This document shows positions 52,024 through 61,138 of a stretch of 64,000 bases of DNA, piece by piece. The DNA is from Rhodosalinus halophilus. Lineage in GTDB: Bacteria; Pseudomonadota; Alphaproteobacteria; Rhodobacterales; Rhodobacteraceae. The notes beneath the pieces are model-generated. The model was not told the DNA's origin and made no database searches. It saw only the letters and a program-made list of their open reading frames with translations. The translations under genes were made by a program, and so were the position numbers. Location: contig NZ_QNTQ01000005.1 in the NCBI RefSeq assembly GCF_003298775.1, forward strand, positions 62,001 to 126,000, in the 5' to 3' direction. Every line of letters begins with the position of its first letter. Position 1 is the stretch's first letter.

Positions 52024-54601
52024 TCACGATCCGGCCGGGCACGACGATCACCTTCTTCGGCGCGCCGCCGTCGAGCGCGCGCACGACAGGGTCGCTTTCC
52101 AGCGCGGCCTTTTCAACCTCTTCCCTGGGCAGGTCGCGCGGCACGGTGATCTCGCCCCGGCGTTTGCCGTTGATCTGGATGGGAAGGGTGATCTCGTCCT
52201 CGATCAGCATCGCCTCGTCCGCGACGGGCCAGGGCGCGTCGAGGATCAGGCCCTCGTGGCCGAGCATCGCCCAGAGTTCCTCGGCGAGATGCGGGGTCAT
52301 CGGCGACATGAGCTGCGCGAGGGCGCCGGCGGCCTGGCGTTTGGCCGCGCCGCCGGCCTTCGACTTGGCCAGCGTGTTGGTGAAGGCGTAGAGCCGCGCG
52401 ATGGCCGCGTTGAAGCCGAAGCTTTCCACACCGCCGGTGACCTCGTGGATCGTCTTGTGCATCTCGCGCAGAAGCGCCTCGTCGGCCTCTTTCGAGCCCT
52501 CCTCGGCGGGCATCGCCGCGATCTCGGAGACGATTCGATGGACGCGGGAGAGATGTCGGTGCGCGGCCTCCGCGCCGGCGGCGGTCCATTCCACGTCGCG
52601 CTCGGGCGGGCTGTCGGAGAGCACGAACCAGCGCACCGTGTCGGCTCCGTACTGCGCGATGATCGTCATCGGATCGACGACGTTCTTCTTGGATTTCGAC
52701 ATCTTGGCGGAGGGGACGACCTCCACCGGCTGGCCGGTTTCCTTCAGGACGTGTCGTCCCTCCCGGCTCTCCACCTCCTCGGGGAAGTGATAGACGGGCC
52801 GGCCCTGGGCGTCCGTCGTCTGGTAGATCGCGTGCGTCACCATCCCTTGGGTGAAGAGCGCGTCGAAGGGTTCCTTCGACTTCTCCGGCAGGTGGCCGCA
52901 GATGTGCATCGCCCGGGCGAAGAAGCGCGAGTAGAGCAGGTGCAGGATCGCGTGCTCGATGCCGCCGATATACTGGTCGACGTTCATCCAGTAGGCGGCT
53001 TCCTCGGGGTCCGTCGGCGTGTCGGCGCGCGGCGCGGTGAAGCGCGCGTAGTACCACGAGCTGTCCACGAAGGTATCCATCGTGTCGGTCTCGCGCCGGG
53101 CGGGCTTGCCGCAGGCGGGGCACGCGGTTTGCGCCCAGCTCGGGTGACGGTCGAGCGGGTTGCCGGGCACCGAGAAGTCGATCGGCTTGCCGTCCTCGTC
53201 GTAGGGGAGAAGGACGGGCAGGTTCTCCTTCTTCTCCGGCACGACGCCGCAATCGTCGCAGTGGACCACCGGAATCGGGCAGCCCCAGTAGCGCTGGCGC
53301 GACAGGCCCCAGTCGCGCAGGCGATACTTGGTCACCCCCTGCCCCACGCCGTTCTCCTCGCAGAAGCGGATGGCGGCCTCGACGGCCTCCTCGCCGGTCT
53401 GCTCGGTCTCGCCGGCGAAGCCGCGGATGTAGATCACGCGCTCGGTCTTGGGCGGCACGAAGGCCGGCCCGCCGTCCTCGGCGAGAGGGTTGCCGTCGTC
53501 CTCCACCGGCGCGAAGGTCGAGATCACCGGCAGGTCGTATTTCCGGGCGAAATCGAGGTCGCGCTGGTCATGCGCCGGGCAGCCGAAGATCGCGCCGGTG
53601 CCGTAGTCCATCACGATGAAGTTGGCGATCCAGACCGGCAGCTCCCAGCTCGTGTCGAAGGGATGGCGCACGCGCAGGCCGGTGTCGTAGCCCTTCTTCT
53701 CGGCGGTCTCGAGCTCCTCCTCGGAGGTGCCCATGCGCCGGCATTCGGCGTTGAAGGCGGCGATCTCGTCATCGTGCCGCTCGAGCGCGCGGGCCAGCGG
53801 GTGGTCCGGCGAGACGGCCACGAAGCTCGCGCCCAGCAGCGTGTCGGGCCGGGTCGTGTAGACCTCGATCCGGTCGTGGCCCTCGGCCTCCTCGACCAGC
53901 GAGAAGGAGAACTGCAGGCCGCGGCTCTTGCCGATCCAGTTGGCCTGCATCGTCTTCACCTTGGCGGGCCAGTCGTCGAGAGTCTCCAGCGCCTCCAGCA
54001 GCTCCTCGGAGAAGTCCGAGATGCGGAAGAACCACTGCACCAGCTCGCGCCGCTCGACCGGGGCGCCCGAGCGCCAGCCCTTGCCGTCGATCACCTGCTC
54101 GTTGGCGAGCACGGTCATGTCCACGGGATCCCAGTTGACCACCGCCGCCTTGCGGTAGACGAGGCCCTTCTCGAGGAAGTCCAGGAAGAGCGCCTGCTGC
54201 TGGCCGTAATACTCCGGGTCGCAGGTGGCGAACTCCCGGCTCCAGTCGATCGACAGGCCCATCGGCTTCATCTGGTCGCGCATCTGCGCGATGTTGGCGT
54301 AGGTCCAGTCCTTCGGATGCCCGCCCGACGCCATCGCGGCGTTCTCGGCCGGCATGCCGAAGGCGTCCCATCCCATCGGGTGCAGCACGTTGAAGCCCTG
54401 CGCGCGCTTGTAGCGCGCCACCACGTCGCCCATCGTGTAGTTGCGGACGTGCCCGATGTGGATACGCCCCGAGGGGTAGGGGAACATCTCGAGGACGTAA
54501 TATTTCTCGCGCGCCGGATCGTGGCGCGCGGAAAAGGCGCCGGCCTCGTTCCAGGCGGCCTGCCATTTCGGTTCGATCTCGGCGGGCGCGTAACGCGACA
54601 T
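52010..54601 (-). CDS. leuS: Leucyl-tRNA synthetase
   Basis: An 863-residue class I synthetase that charges tRNA-Leu. The HIGH-type motif is [18 protein letters not shown] near residue 42, the editing (CP1) domain spans about 220-420, and the KMSKS motif is [10 protein letters not shown] near residue 634. A zinc-type cluster is seen around CDDCG and CPACG (about residues 450-500). Length is normal. It heads the leuS-lptE-holA operon; the 163 nt before the glycosyltransferase gene hold its promoter, which I could not define. Confidence 0.98.
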   Translation of the reverse strand: MSRYAPAEIEPKWQAAWNEAGAFSARHDPAREKYYVLEMFPYPSGRIHIGHVRNYTMGDVVARYKRAQGFNVLHPMGWDAFGMPAENAAMASGGHPKDWTYANIAQMRDQMKPMGLSIDWSREFATCDPEYYGQQQALFLDFLEKGLVYRKAAVVNWDPVDMTVLANEQVIDGKGWRSGAPVERRELVQWFFRISDFSEELLEALETLDDWPAKVKTMQANWIGKSRGLQFSFSLVEEAEGHDRIEVYTTRPDTLLGASFVAVSPDHPLARALERHDDEIAAFNAECRRMGTSEEELETAEKKGYDTGLRVRHPFDTSWELPVWIANFIVMDYGTGAIFGCPAHDQRDLDFARKYDLPVISTFAPVEDDGNPLAEDGGPAFVPPKTERVIYIRGFAGETEQTGEEAVEAAIRFCEENGVGQGVTKYRLRDWGLSRQRYWGCPIPVVHCDDCGVVPEKKENLPVLLPYDEDGKPIDFSVPGNPLDRHPSWAQTACPACGKPARRETDTMDTFVDSSWYYARFTAPRADTPTDPEEAAYWMNVDQYIGGIEHAILHLLYSRFFARAMHICGHLPEKSKEPFDALFTQGMVTHAIYQTTDAQGRPVYHFPEEVESREGRHVLKETGQPVEVVPSAKMSKSKKNVVDPMTIIAQYGADTVRWFVLSDSPPERDVEWTAAGAEAAHRHLSRVHRIVSEIAAMPAEEGSKEADEALLREMHKTIHEVTGGVESFGFNAAIARLYAFTNTLAKSKAGGAAKRQAAGALAQLMSPMTPHLAEELWAMLGHEGLILDAPWPVADEAMLIEDEITLPIQINGKRRGEITVPRDLPREEVEKAALESDPVVRALDGGAPKKVIVVPGRIVNVVL

Positions 54602-54764
54602 CTGCGGTCCCCAGGCTTGCCGTCCCGATTGCGTTCCGGGTGATAGGCGAGCCCCGGCCCCGGGTCCAGTCTCGCCCCGAAAAAAGGCGCATCGAGGAAA
54701 CGGTTGGCGACCGCGCCGGGCGGCGCTATGCCGTGGTCAGGGCAAGCGGGCACGGTGCAGGCGC

Positions 54765-56024
54765 ATGGACATCCTAGTTATTCATCAGAACTTTCCCGGG
54801 CAGTACAAGCATCTGGCCCCGGCCCTCGCCGCGCGCGGCGACCGGGTGGTGGCGCTGACGCTCAAGGTCAAGGAGCCGACGACCTGGCACGGGGTGCGCG
54901 TGCTGCCCTACAAGCTGCACCGCAGCAACGGCCAGAACCTGCACCCCTGGCTCGTGGATTTCGAGACCAAGCTGATCCGCGCCGACGCCTGCCATGCCGC
55001 GGCGACGGAACTGCGCGAGTCCGGCTTCATGCCCGACGTGATCCTCGCGCATCCGGGCTGGGGCGAGAGCCTCTTTCTCAAGGATGTCTGGCCCGAGGCG
55101 CGGCTGGGCCTCTACTGCGAGCTCTATCACGAGGCCGACTGGCCGCATGTCGGCTTCGACCCCGAGTTCCCCGGCAACGAAGGGCCGCGCGAGCCGCTGC
55201 GCCTGCGGCTGAAGAACCTCAACAACCGCCTGCATTTCGAGACAGGCGACGCGGGCATCAGCCCGACCCGGTTCCAGGCGGACACCTTCCCCGAGGTTTT
55301 CCGTGACCGCATCACCGTGATCCACGACGGCATCGACACCGCGGCAGTGACGCCCGACGCCGACGCAAGGCTCGAGCTCGAGGGCGGAGGCACGCTCACC
55401 CGCGACGACGAGGTCGTCACCTTCATCAACCGCAACCTCGAACCCTATCGCGGCTATCACGTGTTCATGCGCGCGCTGCCGGAGATCCTGCGCCGCCGGC
55501 CCGAGGCACAGGTCGTCATGCTGGGCGGGGACGACGTGAGCTACGGCGCGCGTCCGCCGAAGGGACAGAGCTGGAAGCAGATCTTCATCGACGAGGTGCG
55601 CAGTCAGATCCCGGACGCGGACTGGGCGCGCGTGCATTTCCTCGGCCGGGTGCCCTACGAGCGGTTTCTCTCGCTGATCCGGGTGAGCCGCGCCCATGTC
55701 TATCTCACCTATCCCTTCGTGCTGAGCTGGTCGCTTCTCGAAGCGATGAGCGCCGGCGCGGCGATTCTCGCGAGCGACACGGCCCCGGTCCGCGAGGTGA
55801 TCACGGACGGCGAGACCGGCCTGCTGACCGATTTCTTCGACCGGGCCGCGCTGGTCGAGCGGCTCGACCACCTGCTGGAGGATGCGGAGCTGCGCGCGCG
55901 CCTCGGCGCGGCGGCGCGCGACCATGTCGTGCAGCACTACGACCTGCAGCGCATCTGCCTGCCCGCGCAGCTGGAGTGGGTGGACGGCGTCGCGAAGCTC
56001 GCGCCGCGCGCGCCACGGGTCTGA
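54765..56024 (+). CDS. GT4-family glycosyltransferase
   Basis: A 419-residue GT-B fold glycosyltransferase: N-terminal MDILVIHQNFPGQYKHLAPALAARG, C-terminal donor domain VTFINRNLEPYRGYHVFMRALP, VMLGGDDVSYG and the EX7E-like PFVLSWSLLEAMSAGAAILASD. It probably transfers a nucleotide-sugar unit to a cell-surface polymer. It is transcribed toward the DUF3576 gene and away from leuS; in many relatives DUF3576 and leuS are neighbours on one strand, so this gene looks inserted. Base composition is not different from its neighbours. Confidence 0.9.
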   Translation: MDILVIHQNFPGQYKHLAPALAARGDRVVALTLKVKEPTTWHGVRVLPYKLHRSNGQNLHPWLVDFETKLIRADACHAAATELRESGFMPDVILAHPGWGESLFLKDVWPEARLGLYCELYHEADWPHVGFDPEFPGNEGPREPLRLRLKNLNNRLHFETGDAGISPTRFQADTFPEVFRDRITVIHDGIDTAAVTPDADARLELEGGGTLTRDDEVVTFINRNLEPYRGYHVFMRALPEILRRRPEAQVVMLGGDDVSYGARPPKGQSWKQIFIDEVRSQIPDADWARVHFLGRVPYERFLSLIRVSRAHVYLTYPFVLSWSLLEAMSAGAAILASDTAPVREVITDGETGLLTDFFDRAALVERLDHLLEDAELRARLGAAARDHVVQHYDLQRICLPAQLEWVDGVAKLAPRAPRV

Positions 56025-56055
56025 CGTCTTTGATCTTGCCGCGGCCTGCGGCGCC

Positions 56056-56556
56056 TCAGAAGCGGCTGTCGCGCTCGCGCAGCTGCCGCGCCCGCGCGAG
56101 GATCGCGTCCTCCACCGCGCGTTGGGTCGCGGCGCTGACCGGTCCCGACCGCGTCTGCAGGGCGACCTTGAGCGAGCGGGCGTCGAGCGCCGGGTCGGAA
56201 ATGTAGACCGTCGCGCGGTAGGCCGGTCCGCCGCCCGGCGGCGGGCCGTAGCCGGTCGTGATCACGCCGGTGAAGGGATCCACCGTCTGCACCGGCAGAA
56301 AGCTCAGCACCTCAAGCGCGCCGTTCCAGATGTACTTGTTGACCGCGACGACGTTCTCGTTGCGCTGCGGGCGGAAGATGTCCCAAATCGTCGATCGGTT
56401 GGGGCCGGTGTAATCGGGATGCCCCTCGGGGAGGTCGGGCGGCGGCGAGGCCGTGCCGCCCGTCCTGTCCGCAGGCGCCTCGCGCGGCCCGCAAGAGGCG
56501 AGCGCGGCCACGGCCGCACCGGCGAGAAGCATCGTCACTGCGCGCGAAAGCGTCAT
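56056..56556 (-). CDS. DUF3576 lipoprotein
   Basis: A 166-residue lipoprotein with signal MTLSRAVTMLLAGAAVAALAS and Cys22. The DUF3576 core is NENVVAVNKYIWNGALEVLSF and VDPFTGVITTGYGPPP. Function is unknown, but the family is widespread in alphaproteobacteria next to leuS and lptE, which suggests a link to the outer membrane. The start is put at 56556; an in-frame GTG 10 codons earlier gives a poorer signal. Confidence 0.86.
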   Translation of the reverse strand: MTLSRAVTMLLAGAAVAALASCGPREAPADRTGGTASPPPDLPEGHPDYTGPNRSTIWDIFRPQRNENVVAVNKYIWNGALEVLSFLPVQTVDPFTGVITTGYGPPPGGGPAYRATVYISDPALDARSLKVALQTRSGPVSAATQRAVEDAILARARQLRERDSRF

Positions 56557-56796
56557 CCCTGCCCCGTCCATGACATCGCCAAACACCTACCCAAGGCACC
56601 GATGCTCGGCAAGGACTTTCACCCGGCGCCGCGGCCGACGGCCGGTGCGCGCAGGCCGGGGTTGCAGGGCCTCCGGGCATGTGTGGCAATGGTGCACCAT
56701 CCGCGGCCGCTTTGCCGCGATCCCGGCCCCTTCGCTTGCAAAGAGGCCCGGAAAAGAGCGAAAGACCCGTCATACCCAAGTCGGATTCCCCGGCCT

Positions 56797-56813
56797 GGGG
56801 CGCATGACGACAA
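56797..56813 (+). repeat. 17-nt sequence shared with the ffh leader
   Basis: Second copy of GGGGCGCATGACGACAA, here 16 nt before the porin start codon. See 15770-15786. Confidence 0.4.
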
Positions 56814-56829
56814 AGTCGAGGGAAAAACG

Positions 56830-57732
56830 ATGAAAAAAGTTCTCTTCGCGACGACTGCGCTGGTTGCCTCCGCCGGGATGGCCGCCGCAGACGTCAGCTT
56901 CGGCGGCTACGGCCGCTTCGGTATCCTGTACGTCGAGAACGCCGCTCAGGAGACCCGCATCGAGAGCCGCTTCCGCCTCAACATCGACGCCACCGCGACC
57001 GCGGACAACGGCCTCGAGTTCAGCGCGCGGGTCCGCATGCAGGCCGACGACACCGGCGGCGGCGGCGCGACCACCGCTGGCCTGAACGGCGCCCGCTTCG
57101 GCGTCGCCTACGAGGGCCTCTCGGTGCAGGTCGGCAACATCGCCGGCGTCTACGACAGCCAGGCCGGTCAGTACGACCAGTCGCTCGGCCTCTCGGGCCT
57201 GGGCTGGCACAACCACGTCGCCAACTCGGCGGTGAACGGCTACTTCGCGTTCGACACCTACGCGTCGACGGGTGCCGGCCGCAACGGCGTGCGCCTCGCC
57301 TACGCGATGGGCGACTTCTCGATGATCGCCTCCTACTCGGATCTCGGCGGCCTCGAGCGCACCTCGCTGGGCGGCAGCTACTCGTTCAACGACTGGGCCG
57401 TGCACCTCGGCTGGCAGGACTCCAGCATCGACACCGAGGACAAGATCAGCCTCATCGTGCAGGGTGATCTCGGCCCGGCGTCCGTGACCTTCAAGGCGGC
57501 CGACAACGACGGCGAGCAGAAGTTCGTCATCGGCGGCGACTTCGAGGCCGGCGCGGCGACCACCATCTCGGCCTACTATGCCAACGACGAGGAAGTCGGC
57601 GGCGTGGGCGGCGACTCCTACGGCGTCGGCTTCGTGCACGACCTCGGCGGCGGCACCTCGATCCGCGGCGGTGTCGTGGATCAGTGGAACGATGTCATCA
57701 CCGCCGACCTCGGTCTGCAGTTCAACTTCTGA
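56830..57732 (+). CDS. Outer-membrane porin
   Basis: A 300-residue beta-barrel protein. Signal peptide MKKVLFATTALVASAGMAAA (1-20), then alternating strands such as VSFGGYGRFGILYVE and FRLNIDATATADNGLEFSARVRMQ, ending in the aromatic C-terminus LGLQFNF with final Phe, the outer-membrane assembly signal. It fits the short porins of Rhodobacter (about 300 residues, 16 strands). It is rich in Gly, Asp and Asn. It is followed by a very strong terminator, consistent with a highly expressed monocistronic gene. Confidence 0.93.
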   Translation: MKKVLFATTALVASAGMAAADVSFGGYGRFGILYVENAAQETRIESRFRLNIDATATADNGLEFSARVRMQADDTGGGGATTAGLNGARFGVAYEGLSVQVGNIAGVYDSQAGQYDQSLGLSGLGWHNHVANSAVNGYFAFDTYASTGAGRNGVRLAYAMGDFSMIASYSDLGGLERTSLGGSYSFNDWAVHLGWQDSSIDTEDKISLIVQGDLGPASVTFKAADNDGEQKFVIGGDFEAGAATTISAYYANDEEVGGVGGDSYGVGFVHDLGGGTSIRGGVVDQWNDVITADLGLQFNF

Positions 57733-57756
57733 TCCCTGCCGGATCGGAGGAGACAG

Positions 57757-57780
57757 GGGGCGGGCCCGCGGGCCCGCCCC
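57757..57780 (+). terminator. Porin terminator
   Basis: A 24-nt perfect palindrome GGGGCGGGCCCG/CGGGCCCGCCCC followed by TTTCCTTTTCC, 25 nt past the porin stop. Confidence 0.9.
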
Positions 57781-57833
57781 TTTCCTTTTCCGCGGCATGG
57801 TGGCATCTGCCGGGAAACGGCAGGAGGCATCCC

Positions 57834-58484
57834 ATGTCGCTCGCAGAGATCCGCGACCGCATCGGACAGGCAGAGGCGAAGGCCGGGCGCGCGCCCGGCT
57901 CGGTCACGCTGATCGCCGTGTCGAAGCAACAGCCCGAGGACCGGATCGAGGCGGTGCTGCGCGAAGGCCACCGCGTCTTCGGCGAGAACCGGGTGCAGGA
58001 GGCCGCCGGCCGCTGGCCCGCCCTGCGCGACCGCTACGAGGGGATCGAGCTGCATCTGATCGGCCCGCTGCAGACCAACAAGGCACGGCAGGCGATGGAA
58101 CTCGTGCAGGCGATTCATTCGGTGGACCGGCCGAAGCTCGCCCGGACCCTCGCCCGGCTTGCGGACGAGCTCGGCCACTGCCCGGAGCTTTTCGTGCAGG
58201 TGAACACCGGCGAAGAGCCGCAGAAGGCGGGCGTGCTGCCGGGCGAGGCGGACGGCTTCGTGGCGGAGTGCCGCGACCTTGGCCTGCCCGTCGTCGGGCT
58301 GATGTGCATTCCGCCGCTCGACGAGGAACCCAGCCTGCACTTCGCGCTGCTCGCGAAGATCGCGGCGCGTAACGGGCTCGAGGGGCTGTCGATGGGCATG
58401 TCGGGCGATTTCGAGCAGGCGATCGCGCTGGGCGCGACGCATGTCCGAGTGGGCAGTGCGATCTTCGGCGAACGGCCGGGCTGA
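57834..58484 (+). CDS. YggS/PROSC family PLP-binding protein
   Basis: A 216-residue fold-type III (TIM-barrel) protein that keeps the free PLP pool in balance. The PLP lysine is in TLIAVSKQQPEDRIEAVL (Lys31), with VFGENRVQEA, HLIGPLQTNKA, VQVNTGEEPQKAG and MGMSGDFEQAIALGATHVRVGSAIFG. AGGAGG stands 6 nt before the ATG. It stands alone between the porin terminator and the convergent L,D-transpeptidase gene. Confidence 0.95.
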   Translation: MSLAEIRDRIGQAEAKAGRAPGSVTLIAVSKQQPEDRIEAVLREGHRVFGENRVQEAAGRWPALRDRYEGIELHLIGPLQTNKARQAMELVQAIHSVDRPKLARTLARLADELGHCPELFVQVNTGEEPQKAGVLPGEADGFVAECRDLGLPVVGLMCIPPLDEEPSLHFALLAKIAARNGLEGLSMGMSGDFEQAIALGATHVRVGSAIFGERPG

Positions 58485-58550
58485 GCGCTCTTCGCGCCCT
58501 TGCGGGCGCTCATCGCGAGACGCGCGCGCCAGCGCGCACCGAGCGGCCCG

Positions 58551-59045
58551 TCAGGCCACGATCAGCCGCGTCGCGTAACCGATGCGCGGTGCGATCCGGC
58601 GCAGGTGCAGGGGGTGCAGCGCCACGCAGCCCGCCGTGGGAAACCCGGGCCGCCGCCAGGCATGAACGAAGATCGCCGAGCCCCGGCCCTTCTCCGCCCG
58701 CGGCCAGTTCCAGTCGGTGAGCAGCACCAGATCGTAAAGCGGTTCCGGCCGCCGCAATGCCTCATGGCTGAAGGCGTGCGGCGCGCGGACCATCATGTTG
58801 TAGTCCTCGTCCCGCGGATCGTCGGACCACAGGTCGCCCGGCCGGATCGGCACCGCCCAGGGCGCGGGTCGCGCCATCCTGTCGGGGCGGTAGAGCATGC
58901 CGACGATGCGATGCACACCCCGCGGCGTCGCGCCGTCGCCCTCGCGCTTGTCGCCGGCGAGTCCGCCCCGCCCGATGGCGCAGGGCCAGACCTGCCCCAG
59001 AAAGCGCAGCCCGCGCGGCGTCAGCACCATGTCCTTCGGCGTCAC
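58551..59045 (-). CDS. L,D-transpeptidase (YkuD) family protein
   Basis: A 164-residue YkuD-domain protein: GKxGxx is represented by DKREGDGATPRGVHRIVGMLYRPDR, and the catalytic pair is His in AIFVHAWRRPG and Cys in TAGCVALHP. It lacks a signal peptide, so it may be exported without one, or act as a cytoplasmic peptidase-like form. It overlaps ribA by 4 nt, downstream in the same operon. The pairing of ribA with this gene has no evident functional reason. Confidence 0.88.
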   Translation of the reverse strand: MTPKDMVLTPRGLRFLGQVWPCAIGRGGLAGDKREGDGATPRGVHRIVGMLYRPDRMARPAPWAVPIRPGDLWSDDPRDEDYNMMVRAPHAFSHEALRRPEPLYDLVLLTDWNWPRAEKGRGSAIFVHAWRRPGFPTAGCVALHPLHLRRIAPRIGYATRLIVA

Positions 59046-60133
59046 AACAGATGCCCCGACTTCGCCGCCTTGGTGGCGAGATAGCCCGCGTTCTCCGCCG
59101 TGCGCCCGATCTTCAGCGGCACCCGTTCGACGACGCGCAGCCCCTGTTCCTCCATCATACGGATCTTCGCGGGATTGTTGGTCATCAGCCGCACCTCGGA
59201 AAAGCCCATCCGCCGCAGGATGTCCGACCCGATGCGGAAGTCGCGCTCGTCATCCTCGAATCCCAGTCGGTGATTCGCCTCGACCGTGTCGAAGCCCTGA
59301 TCCTGCAGCGAATAGGCCCGCAACTTGTTGGCCAGCCCGATGCCACGCCCCTCCTGATTGAGATAGAGCAGCACCCCCGTCCCCTCGGCGCCCATCTGCG
59401 CGAGCGCGCCGCGCAGTTGCGGGCCGCAGTCGCACTTGAGGCTGCCCAGCACGTCGCCCGTGAAACAGGCCGAATGCAGCCGCGCGAGTACGGGCGCGTC
59501 GCGGCGCGGCTGGCCGACCTCGAAGGCGTAGTGCTCTTCACCGCCGTCGGCGGGCCGGAAGACGTGCAGCCGCCCCGCGCCCGCCGCCTCGACCGGCACG
59601 CGCGCCTGAGCCACGGGCGCGAGCGGGCTCGCCGCGGCGAGCAGCGGGGCGGCGAGCGCGGCGGGCAGCAGTGTGAGGCGATGCGCGCGCGCGAAGGCGG
59701 GGCCGTCGTCGAGTTCGGTCACGACCGCCGCGGGCAGCAGATGCGCCGTCTTGACCAGATCGAGCGCGGCGCGGTGCAGCTCGGCGCCACCGCCGCGCGC
59801 GGTCTGCAGGGGGCCTTTCATCGGGTGGGTGAGATCATCCGCCGGATCGGCCACCGCGCGCACCCAGCGCAGGTCCGCGTCCCCTGGCAGATGCACCCGT
59901 GCGAGATCGCCGTCGTAGACGCGCGCCTTCAGGGTCGCCGCCCGCCGCGCCGTGATCGCCAGCACGGTCTCCCCCGGCATCGCGCGCGCCGCCTCGAGCC
60001 GGGCGGCGGCCAGCGTCTCGGCCGCCATCACCAGAACGCTCGCCCCGGCACCGGTGAGCACCACGCCCACGCCCATGCGCAGGTCGGCTCGCGCGCGGGC
60101 GAGAAGTTCGGGCAGATCGGGGGCGAAGCTCAT
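59042..60133 (-). CDS. ribA: GTP cyclohydrolase II with RibB-like N-terminal domain
   Basis: A 363-residue protein. The C-terminal domain (about 175-363) is GTP cyclohydrolase II, first step of riboflavin synthesis: zinc Cys223, Cys234 and Cys236 have E. coli spacing, with LNQEGRGIGLANKLRAYSLQ following. The N-terminal 165 residues look like a decayed 3,4-dihydroxybutanone-phosphate synthase: ELHRAALDLVKTAHLLPAAVV (118-138) matches, but the DDExRENEGD loop and active-site pattern are gone. That half is probably inactive. It overlaps the L,D-transpeptidase gene. Confidence 0.92.
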   Translation of the reverse strand: MSFAPDLPELLARARADLRMGVGVVLTGAGASVLVMAAETLAAARLEAARAMPGETVLAITARRAATLKARVYDGDLARVHLPGDADLRWVRAVADPADDLTHPMKGPLQTARGGGAELHRAALDLVKTAHLLPAAVVTELDDGPAFARAHRLTLLPAALAAPLLAAASPLAPVAQARVPVEAAGAGRLHVFRPADGGEEHYAFEVGQPRRDAPVLARLHSACFTGDVLGSLKCDCGPQLRGALAQMGAEGTGVLLYLNQEGRGIGLANKLRAYSLQDQGFDTVEANHRLGFEDDERDFRIGSDILRRMGFSEVRLMTNNPAKIRMMEEQGLRVVERVPLKIGRTAENAGYLATKAAKSGHLL

Positions 60134-60288
60134 GACGCTCCTTTAGAGCCGTGATCCGACGGATGTAAGGCCCCGCGCGCGTGAAACAATTCCGCGTTTC
60201 GTAACACATGGCCGTGAAAGACTTGCAGCAAACCTTGCCGCAGGGCGCGCCGCCCCGCATCTGAGCCCGAAACAGGAGGGAGACGCAG

Positions 60289-60975
60289 ATGCCGCAGCTG
60301 AGAAACATCCTGCTGGTGGACGACGACGACGACCTGCGCGAGGCGCTGTCGGAACAACTCGTCATGACCGAGGATTTCGAAGTCTTCGAAGCCGCCACCG
60401 GCGGCGAGGCGATGGACCGCGTCAGGAACCAGATCTTCGACCTCGTCATCCTCGACGTCGGCCTGCCCGATACCGACGGGCGCGAGATCTGCCGGCTGAT
60501 GCGGAAACAGGGCGTGAAGTGCCCCATCCTCATGCTCACCGGCCACGACAGCGACGCGGACACGATCCTCGGCCTCGACGCCGGCGCCAACGATTACGTC
60601 ACCAAACCCTTCAAGTTCCCGGTGCTGCTGGCGCGGATCCGCGCCCAGCTGCGTCAGCACGAACAGTCGGAGGACGCGGTCTTCGCGCTCGGGCCCTATA
60701 CCTTCAAGCCGGCGATGAAGATGCTGGTGACCGAGGACGACCGCAAGATCCGGCTGACCGAGAAGGAAACCAACATCCTCAAGTTCCTCTACCGCTCGCC
60801 CGAGGGCATCGTCCCGCGCGACGTGCTGCTGCACGAGGTCTGGGGCTACAATGCCGGCGTCACGACTCACACGCTGGAGACGCATATCTACCGCCTCCGC
60901 CAGAAGATCGAGCCGGACCCGTCGAACGCCCGGCTGCTCGTCACGGAATCGGGCGGCTACCGCCTGGTGAGTTGA
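60289..60975 (+). CDS. OmpR/PhoB-family response regulator, CenR-like
   Basis: A 228-residue two-component regulator. The receiver domain has acidic pocket VDDDDD, phospho-acceptor Asp56 (LVILDVGLPDTDG), switch Thr in LMLTGHDSDAD and Lys in YVTKPF. The winged helix (residues 130-228) ends GVTTHTLETHIYRLRQKIEPDPSNARLLVTESGGYRL. This strongly resembles Caulobacter CenR, an essential envelope regulator. GGAGGGAGA stands before the ATG. The cognate kinase CenK is not in the window. A candidate small RNA follows. Confidence 0.92.
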   Translation: MPQLRNILLVDDDDDLREALSEQLVMTEDFEVFEAATGGEAMDRVRNQIFDLVILDVGLPDTDGREICRLMRKQGVKCPILMLTGHDSDADTILGLDAGANDYVTKPFKFPVLLARIRAQLRQHEQSEDAVFALGPYTFKPAMKMLVTEDDRKIRLTEKETNILKFLYRSPEGIVPRDVLLHEVWGYNAGVTTHTLETHIYRLRQKIEPDPSNARLLVTESGGYRLVS

Positions 60976-61009
60976 TGGGGGAAAGCGCGCGCGAAAAGAC
61001 GCGCGCAAC

Positions 61010-61023
61010 TTGCGCCAGATCAA
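61010..61023 (+). promoter_or_regulatory. FNR/FnrL-type box upstream of the candidate small RNA
   Basis: TTGCGCCAGATCAA agrees with TTGAY-N4-RTCAA except at the fourth and fifth bases. Its centre is about 39-42 nt upstream of the predicted RNA start (with CATTAT at 61043-61048 as -10), the standard place for class II FNR activation. Confidence 0.5.
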
Positions 61024-61055
61024 AGCCGAAAATCGCGCGAATCATTATTCACGAA

Positions 61056-61138
61056 GACTAACGGATCCCGCGCATGTCCGGGTCACGACATGCACCTCCC
61101 TGTTGGACCTGGCCGGGCTTGTCAGCCCGGCCTTTTTT
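61056..61138 (+). ncRNA. Candidate trans-acting small RNA with intrinsic terminator
   Basis: An intergenic unit of about 80 nt. Predicted start near 61056; hairpin one 61072-61093 (GCATGTC/GACATGC, 8-nt loop); single-stranded stretch with CCTCCC at 61095-61100, complementary to the Shine-Dalgarno sequence; then terminator hairpin 61111-61132 (9-bp stem, loop TGTC) and six T. CCTCC loops are the seed of many alphaproteobacterial small RNAs. It could instead be the 3' UTR of the response-regulator gene, which ends at 60975. No open frame is present. Confidence 0.55.
61111..61138 (+). terminator. Rho-independent terminator
   Basis: Perfect 9-bp stem GGCCGGGCT with loop TGTC, followed by TTTTTT. 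It is directional for the plus strand; the T-tract touches the stop of the minus-strand gene that ends at 61138. Confidence 0.92.

Noticed and set aside
52256-54643. A 795-codon frame opposite leuS
   Set aside because: Exact antisense of leucyl-tRNA synthetase; no start signal or family pattern.
61024-61055. A fourth copy of the two-hairpin repeat near GCCGAAAATCGCGCGAATC
   Set aside because: It has similar words but neither the dyad nor the TTCG-NN-CGAA core.
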